Shown one piece after another: positions 57,048 to 64,000 of a stretch of 64,000 nt of DNA; the first letter of the stretch is position 1; each line of letters starts with the position of its first letter. The notes beneath the pieces were generated by a model. It worked only from the letters and a program-made list of their open reading frames with translations. It was not told the DNA's origin and did not search any database. This stretch comes from Bettongia penicillata ogilbyi. Taxonomy: Eukaryota; Chordata; Mammalia; Diprotodontia; Potoroidae. The position numbers and the translations under genes are program-made. The stretch is taken from the NCBI GenBank assembly GCA_023548195.1, contig JAJHZJ010000413.1, forward strand, positions 14,505,941 to 14,569,940. Direction: 5' to 3'.

Positions 57048-57306
57048 GGGGCAGCTAGGTGGCACAGTAGATAGAGGGCTGAGGCTAGAGTCAGGAAAAC
57101 TCATCTTCCTCAGTTCAATGTACTAGCTGTGTGGCCCTGGGTAAGTCACTTAATCGCGCTTGCTTCAGTTCCTCTCTTGTTTAAAAAAAAAAAAAAAAAG
57201 CTAAACTAGAAAAAAAGAGCTGGAGAAGGAAGTGGCAAACCACTCCAGTATCTGTCAAGAAAACCCCAAACGGGGTCGTAAAGAGTCTGCCATGACTGAA
57301 CAACAA
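57048..57306 (+). mobile_element. Mar1-type CORE-SINE with internal poly(A)
   Basis: Head 'gcagctaggtggcacagtag', CORE and tail 'gtggcaaaccactccagtat' are all present. An unusual A17 run (57182-57198) lies in the middle of the element. Confidence 0.9.
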
Positions 57307-57779
57307 GGCTGCAAAAGCTTCAAAAGGGGCAATAGCTCCTGACATGAGGGACTAATTATTTTTTCCAACTAGCTTCCATATTTGTAAACTGAGGAGTTGT
57401 ATTTCCTCCCTTTGTTATATTTCAGCGTTTGCTTTTCCCATGATGCTCTGCTACACATATCTGTATGCTACATACATACAAACTTACATGTATAAATAAA
57501 ATAGGACAATAGCACAGTACTGCATCTTTTAAAAAAATATACTAACATGAGGAAATTTGGAGGAGGGACACAATGATGGAGAACCTTTAGGTGAGACCCA
57601 ATGGAAGGGGAAAAGAAGTGCTGTTGTCACTGGAGCACATAATAAACCACCTGAGGAGGAAAAGAACTTCACTCTAGAGACCCGAGCCTGGCACTGAGGT
57701 ATAACATGGCAGTCATTATCTGGATATCTGCACATGGTTGGAAGGTCCATGAAACATTCCTGATCTTTGTTTTTATATT
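57307..57779. other. No recognisable feature
   Basis: Unassigned. Confidence 0.4.
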
Positions 57780-59312
57780 TGCTCATATGTTTTGTTTCCT
57801 ATCCCTCCTGCCGCCTCTACTTTACTTCTGTGCACTACCTTGCCCTCTTAATACTTACCTATCTTCCTCCAAGGATCCCTCCTCTATCTTCCCATTGCCA
57901 TAAATCTAAACACTCTTCTGTACCCCCTTTTTGCCTATTCCCTCACCTTTTCCTCTAAAGGTCTCTCCCTTGTCCTCCCCCTCTCCTTATGCCCCTACCA
58001 TTTTATTTCTTCTGAATTTAGATTTTTATGCTCTTCTAAATATATATGTATTGTTCCATCTTAAACCCACTCCTGATGAAAGTAGGCTATCAGAGCTACC
58101 AGTCCTCCCCACCCCCATCTCTTTCCGCTGTATTGATTCTTCCTCTTGTACCTCATTTGTATAAAATAATTATTCCTCTTAAAATGTTCCTAAATGATTT
58201 TACTTTTTAAATTCATATCCTATTCAGGTTTTTCCCAATCTTTCTTGTGAGCTACCCTATTATTATAAGAATCTTGGACATACATTTTACATACATAAAA
58301 AGTAAATGGTCTATTTTTATTGAATTACTTAAAATCAGTCTTTGGTATGTACCCTATATTTCTCTTGGCTCTTGTATGAAATCTTCTATTAAGTTCGGGT
58401 TGTTTTTTTAAACAAAGTTTTGCAAGTCTATAGTTGACTAAATGTCCACTTTTTTTCCATTCGTGATTATTCTTAACTTTACTGGGTAGGATATTTTTGG
58501 CTGGAGGCCCAGTTTTTATGCTCTTTGACATGTAGTGTTGTAAGACCTGCGGTCCTTTAATGTTTCTGCTGCTAGGTTTGTGTGATTCTAATTGTGGCAC
58601 CATTATATTTAAATTGCTTTATTTTTGCTGCCTTTAACATTTTATCCTTGAGCTTGGGGTTTCAGAATTTGATTACGGTATTCCTATCATAGTTTCCTCA
58701 TAGGATCTCTTTTAAGTGGTGAACAATGGATTTCCCTTTCTTTTTTAAAAATTTATTTATTTTCAGCTTTTAACATTCACTTCCACATAATTTTGAATTT
58801 CAAATTTTCTCCCCATTTCCCCCTCCCCCCACCTCAGAACAATGTGTATTTTGATTACCCTTTCCTCCAATCTGTCCTCCCTTCATTCACCCTCCTCCCT
58901 TATCCCCTTCCCTTCTATTTTTCTGTAGAGCAAGATAGATTTCTATATCCCATTGCTTATATATCTTATTGCCTAGTTGCATGTAAAAACAGTTTTTAAT
59001 ATTCATTTATAAAGCTTTGAGTTCCACATTTTCTCCCTTCCCCCCTCCCCACTCACCCTCATTGAGAAGACAAGCAATTTGAAATAGGTTATGCATGTGT
59101 AGTCATGCAAAACCTTTCCATAACAGTCATGTTGTGAAAGACTAACTATATTTCCCTCTATCTTGTCCTGCTCTCTATTTATTCTACTCTCTCCCTTGAC
59201 CTGTCCTTCAACCAAATTGTTTGCTTCCAATTACCCCTTACCTCTTTTGTGGGGAAAAATCTTGAGAGCTTGGAATTTTCTGACCTACTCTGTCATCTTC
59301 CCAGAATCCTCT
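57780..59312 (-). repeat. Old L1/HAL1 with a younger L1 3'UTR nested inside
   Basis: Positions 58620-58735 ('catttt' + 'atccttgagcttggggtttc' to 'agtggtgaacaatggattt') align with ORF1 of the HAL1 copies (compare 14780-14875). Positions 57780-58500 are probably the matching 3' region. Positions 59255-59312 end in 'aattttctgacctactctgt' and 'catcttcccagaatcc', the inverse of an L1 5' terminus ('ggattctgggaagatgacag'). Confidence 0.6.
58741..59254 (-). mobile_element. L1/HAL1 3'UTR fragment, 5'-truncated
   Basis: It starts with an inverted A-rich tail ('ttttttaaaaatttattta') and tracks the HAL1-2 3'UTR at 13480-13960 in order: C-rich tract, 'gagcaagatagatttctata', 'tttgagttccacattttctc' and 'agtcatgttgtgaaagacta'. 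No ORF. Confidence 0.7.
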
Positions 59313-59955
59313 CTGAAACATTCCTATGATCAGTAGAGAATTTGCTATGGAATTTACCTCAATTGCTTTCTTATGACATAAAGTACCAATTTTGACCCAT
59401 CCATGGGTCAAATTCAACTACTTACTGCTCTTATTAGAATTGTTTTAAAATCAATCAGTGCTAATTCTACCCTCCCCATACCAGAAATCAGTAACTCCTG
59501 AAGTGTTAAACATTTGGTACAAACAACCCTGTGACAAGCTAAATTTTATTCAGTAAAATAGACACTTTTCTCAAAGAGAGCCTGGGGGTATTTAATGAAG
59601 AAAATTTCTAGTATAATGCAAGCATATAAATCCATTAAAGTGTTTTCAATAAATTGAGAATATAATTTTTGTCACTTAAATTTCTAAACACAGACTTTAT
59701 TCCAATTTGTACTTCTCCTAGGTCTCATTTGACATGAAATCTCATGCTTACCAGCTCTCAGCAGTGGAGAAGAAGACCTGAGGAAGTGAGTAGAGAAAAT
59801 GAGAGAAATCAAGATGTGGTTAGGTTTCTGGCCTGGCAGAAAGAACAAGAGGGAGAAATGTAGCCACAAATCATTGGTCTGGAAGGAAAATATAGAGATG
59901 TAGATGCTGCCACTGGTCTGTTAGGAAGCCACAGCTAGTCCTGAGAGAAAGGGAA
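59313..59955. other. No recognisable feature
   Basis: Unassigned. Confidence 0.4.
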
Positions 59956-60122
59956 TCCCTGCCTTGGCAGAGAGAGGCAGAAACAGAAACAAAGAAAGAG
60001 AGACAGAGAGAGATAATCTGATGCAGAGACAGAGACAGAAACAGACATAGAGACAGAGAAATTGATCTGGAAGGAGAGACAGAGATAAGAGACAGAGAAA
60101 TGGGGAGAGGAGCGAGGGGGAG
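59956..60122. repeat. Imperfect (GA)n purine tract
   Basis: Interrupted gaga/gaca units. Confidence 0.85.
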
Positions 60123-60519
60123 AGCATCTTCTGTCCTCTCTATCCTTCTATTTCCAGTTTAGCTTAGTTAGACCATATGTTGAGAATATAAGCAAAGTTA
60201 CAATGCCTTTTGTGCTCTTTCTTTTCCCCACGATCTGCTTCACCTTTGCCCTAGGAGGAAAGGTAATATCACTCTTGCTGTATGACCAGCTCTATGCCAA
60301 ATCTGATTGTCTTATGTTTCCTTTTATGCATTCTGCTCTCTTTTCAGAGTCTGGCCACTTTCTAATCAACAAGATTCTGCCTTGTTAGATATAGAAAGTC
60401 ACCTCCTTAATCATATCCAGTTGCTTCTCTTTCTCTAGACTAATTGTTCTGGTCTTGGGTTTGGAACTGTGGAGGGGTCACATTATTTGCTCTGTTTCAA
60501 ATTGAAAGTATTAAGGTAA

Positions 60520-60672
60520 GCAAATCATAGGGTTCAGGACAGGAAGGAACCTTAGAGATCGTCTGCTATTACTCCTTCATTTTACAAGTGAAGAAACTGA
60601 GGTTCAGAGAGCTAGTAAGTAGGAGAGAGATGATTTGGGAAGCTCTTCCTCTGACTCCAGATTCTCAAGACA
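60520..60672 (-). repeat. MIR SINE, antisense
   Basis: 'aggaaccttagagatcgtct' and 'aagtgaagaaactgaggttc'. Confidence 0.7.
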
Positions 60673-60754
60673 CCATTTTACTTTGACCTTTTGCTGTGGT
60701 AGCTTGTGAAAGCCAGAAGGACTGGGATTTAAGAATACCTGAAAGGTAGAGCTG

Positions 60755-60998
60755 GGCAGCTAGGTGGTGCAGTGGATGGAGTGCCTGACCCTATAATCAA
60801 GAAAACTCATCTTTCTGCGTTCAAATCTGGTCTCTGATACCTCCTGACTCTGCGATCATGGGCAAGTCACTTGACCCTATTTGTTTCAGTTTTATCATCT
60901 ATAAAATGAAGCAGAGAAGGAAAGGGAAGACCACTGCAGTATCTTTGCCAATAAAAACCCAAAATGAGCCACAAAGGGTAAGACGAAACTGAACAATA
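60755..60998 (+). mobile_element. Mar1-type CORE-SINE
   Basis: Head 'gcagctaggtggtgcagtgg', core 'catgggcaagtcacttgacc' and tail 'aatgagccacaaagggtaag'. Confidence 0.88.
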
Positions 60999-63294
60999 CT
61001 TTGTAAATACTAGAAGAAATAGCATGAAAATTTTACTTCTAGTCATTTGTATTTAAAGTGCATTTGTACCAAGATAGGAGAAATATAGTAAATTATAGTA
61101 AAATTGTTAAAAATTACTTTAAAATTCTTGTTTCAATTGAAGTCATTGACACACCTCGTCCATCTACTGTGAATCTACCGGCAAGAATCTATTGTTTAGA
61201 ATAAAGTCTAATGATCTCCCCTTCCATTCAGAGCATTTTCTAATGATCCACTCATCGGTCAATTAATCATGTACACATGGCTTCATCACACTTCTGGTAT
61301 TATTGTTGTATTAGCTAATATTTCACATATTTATTCATTTTCTTTAAAACTAGATGTAGGGTAAAGTTTTCTGTTGTTAATAAAGTGAGACCCAAACACT
61401 AGATCCCAAATACTCCCAACCCTTAAAAATAAAAATGCATCGGTTGTGTACTTTCAGTGTGATCTTGGATGAATTATAGCATTTTTCTGGGCCCCTTTTG
61501 TTCATCTGTATAACTGTTTCCAGGAACTTCTGCCCCATGTCCAATGGAAGGCTTTGGGCAAAGATATGCTTGAGTCTTAGGGTGAATTCCTGGGGTCTCA
61601 TGTGAGGTCATCTCTATAGAGATGTGACATCTATAAAGATGTGACTAAGAATCGACTTCTGAAGGAGATGGTTGGAGACTGGAGGGCATGAAGCAAGGGA
61701 AAATTTGCTCCCAGGAATACAACATATTCCCCAGAGGAAGTGAAATGAAGCAAAGTAATTTCTTTTATAGCTGCAGTGGTAGGTGAAAGTGAGTTCATGT
61801 CAAAGTATGGCAAATGATTCCTTTCCAGTTAAACCAATGAACAAGTAGCCTGGAGAACCAGCAGGTATATGGTCAAGCTTTTCTAAACCAATGTGACCCA
61901 AGGGGATCAATTGCAGCTCCCAATAGTGCTGACTGCACTGAGTACCTGAACCATTTCCTCCCATGCCTGCTGGGAGTGAAGACACTTTCATCAAGGATGG
62001 GAACTTGTGTTTCTTCCACCCTGCTAGAGAGAGCAAAGTTCTGTCTGAACCCTGAGATCTAGTGTGTGTATTTTTGGTTTTTTTAAGCATAGTCTCCATT
62101 TGTCAAAATCACTTTCAATAAGTTTACATGTTTATATTAAGTCTGAAGTTTTCTGGAAAATTCTTGAGCTTGCTAAACCTTGCCTCTCTTAAGGAAAGGC
62201 AGGTCTATTTCCTTGAGATTTAGCATTCCAGTGCTTTGCTGGTCAAATGTAAAAGACTCTGGGATTTATTGGTCGGCAAAAGAAGTAGAATTGAGCCCCA
62301 GATTCCTTGACAGAGCTCTGTTTGTATGTTATTTGCCAAAGTCTTATTTGTAGAAAGAAGAAAAGATGGATGGCAAAAAGGAGTCACAAAAATAATAATA
62401 TATGAGTTCATAGTTAAGTAAAGCAAAGGAGCAGTGGAGGCTGGTGGGAACTGTGGTTAGCTTTATTAGCAATCTGTTTGTAGCAGAGCTCAGGATTATC
62501 CTGTAGCTGAAAAGGTATGCTAGTGATTTCTTTGCAAATGTAAGCTTAGTCAGAAACCAGTATTAGTGTCTTCCTGTCTGAGTACAGCAGTCCATCAATG
62601 AGTCATTTTACTGCCCTCGTAGCTTGGTTTAACAATAGTAGGAAATCAATTAGGATTACTAAGTGCTCGGTTCAGTAAATAACAGCACTACAGAAATTTG
62701 AGGAAATTAAAAAATATCCTGAAAGTGTGTGTCAGGGGCGGGAGTAATCTCCTCTTGGCAGCATCATCCTAGTAAGATAAGAACGATTAGTTCAGTCTTG
62801 GTAAATAGGTGGAGGGAAATATTCTCACCATATCTCTGGAGTCTGGAGAAATTCCCCACTATGTAAAGAATGAAGTCAGCCTGACTTCTCTAACAGAAAA
62901 CTTCGTGAGTCTGCATCTCTGCCTCAGAAATGGGGCAAGGTGACCTCATGCCTTTAAACACTGGTACATCCTCAAGAATGTTTTATGTGTAATTCAAATG
63001 ATAATGTAAAAATGGGGACCATCATTTCCTCCCTTCCAGTTGGAATGTATAAGCAACTCATCTACGGGTGAGGGGAAAGGAGGCCAAACATTTGCTTATC
63101 TATGTTTCCATGCTTCAAGGGTTTCACAAGGCTTTTGTTTGTGTTTGTTTATTTTACAATAGGGACTTTTAAAGAAATGTCCTGTGTTTAAAATAAAAAA
63201 TAGTACACTGCACAAGTCTTTTTTTCATTAAAAGTTCAGATTTCTTCACCTAGATCAACCTCTTCTTAGCAAATCTGTAATAGGGTTTTGATTT
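60999..63294. other. Longest apparently unique stretch
   Basis: About 2.3 kb with no repeat I recognise. Positions 62440-62750 look low in decay and could be conserved non-coding DNA. No exon identified. Confidence 0.35.
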
Positions 63295-63437
63295 GGAACT
63301 CGAAATTATCTGAGAGGGCATCTATTCCAACCTCCTTATTTCACAGATGAGGAAACTAAGACAGACAGGTTAAGTGATTTGCCCAAGGCCATACAGTTAG
63401 TACAAACATCTGAGGCAGGATTGGAACTCAGACGTTA
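63295..63437 (-). repeat. MIR SINE, antisense
   Basis: 'cacagatgaggaaactaaga' and 'gtgatttgcccaaggccata'. Confidence 0.75.
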
Positions 63438-64000
63438 ATGAACTTGTTAGAATGAATTTTTTTTGTTGGTTTGCTGTTCCATAACGAGAAAGGGACAGAG
63501 CCATAATTAGCAATTTTTTTTTTATATCTTAAGTGAATGGAATGGAAAAGAGGAGACATATCCACATGGGGGATAAATGTCAGGGGACACTACCAGAGAG
63601 AAGGGTTGCAGGAGTGAGGTTATGACAAAGGTCCCCCTAAAAGCATGTCACTTCACTACTGAGAGGAGTTTGCCCAGACAGGGGAGGACCTGAGTTGGGA
63701 AAAGGTCTAGAAAGTGCTGTGTCCTTTAATTCACCAGCTACCATAGTGATGAATAAAGAAAAAGATAGGGTTGAGGGTGGGAAAATAAGCCCAAGAATGT
63801 GCTTATAATGTTATGTTCATTTCCCACCTTGAAACAGAACCCTGATAGCTACAACTTTGCTATGGTTCTGTTAAAGGAATTTAGTGTTTTAGACCAAATT
63901 TGATTATCTCTAAAAACCAATCTGGAGGTTATTTCTCATCTTGAAATAAAATAGGAATAGATAAATGTTTTCAAAGAGGGATATACTATGATATTTTATA
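63438..64000. other. No recognisable feature
   Basis: Unassigned AT-rich sequence to the window end. Confidence 0.4.

Overview
The window looks like AT-rich intergenic (or deep intronic) nuclear DNA of a marsupial mammal. I infer the lineage from the repeats. There are many Mar1-type CORE-SINEs (5' end like 'gcagctaggtggcacag', 3' end like 'caaatggggtcacaaagag'), marsupial-style MIR copies ending in a 'cttccagctctaaa' tail, L2 and CR1/L3 debris everywhere, a second marsupial SINE family, and L1-lineage elements whose ORF1 protein starts MPRKGKKNKT. I cannot name the species. I found no exon of a host protein-coding gene. Nearly every long open frame is either retrotransposon ORF1, its antisense shadow, or low-complexity translation of microsatellites.

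Layout. 0-9 kb: an antisense L1 ORF2 scrap, a sense L2, and a heavily decayed RTE-clade LINE (about 5.2-7.7 kb) carrying a SINE and a MIR inside it. 9.5-28.7 kb: three minus-strand 'half-L1' (HAL1-like) elements. HAL1-1 (9579-10648) is tailless and cut off inside ORF1. HAL1-2 (13477-16369) and HAL1-3 (25901-28720) have 5'UTR, ORF1, 3'UTR and poly(A) but no ORF2. Each has a target-site duplication that I can read. Between and around them lie L2 and MIR fragments and large polypurine microsatellites (21.6-24.5 kb). 30-33 kb: a 357-bp pogo/Tigger-like MITE, a nearly full-length 7SL (SRP) RNA pseudogene and a 798-bp Tigger1-like element. 33-39 kb: L2/MIR debris, a hAT-like MITE nested in a MIR, and an LTR (39034-39541, minus) joined to a whole antisense tRNA-Pro copy. 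39.5-47.5 kb: sense L2s and nested SINEs. 47.5-53 kb: mostly unrecognised sequence plus a CR1/L3 copy. 53.0-53.6 kb: a 600-bp TTCC array with an internal 272-bp periodic duplication. 54-64 kb: L2, SINEs, an L1 nested in an older L1, and about 3 kb of apparently unique sequence at the end.

Nothing here forms a pathway or operon. The interest is in transposition history: HAL1-type retrotransposition using another element's reverse transcriptase, an LTR that seems to have captured its primer tRNA beyond the usual primer-binding site, and several unusual small insertions. All family assignments were made by eye from memory of consensus features, and no database search was possible.
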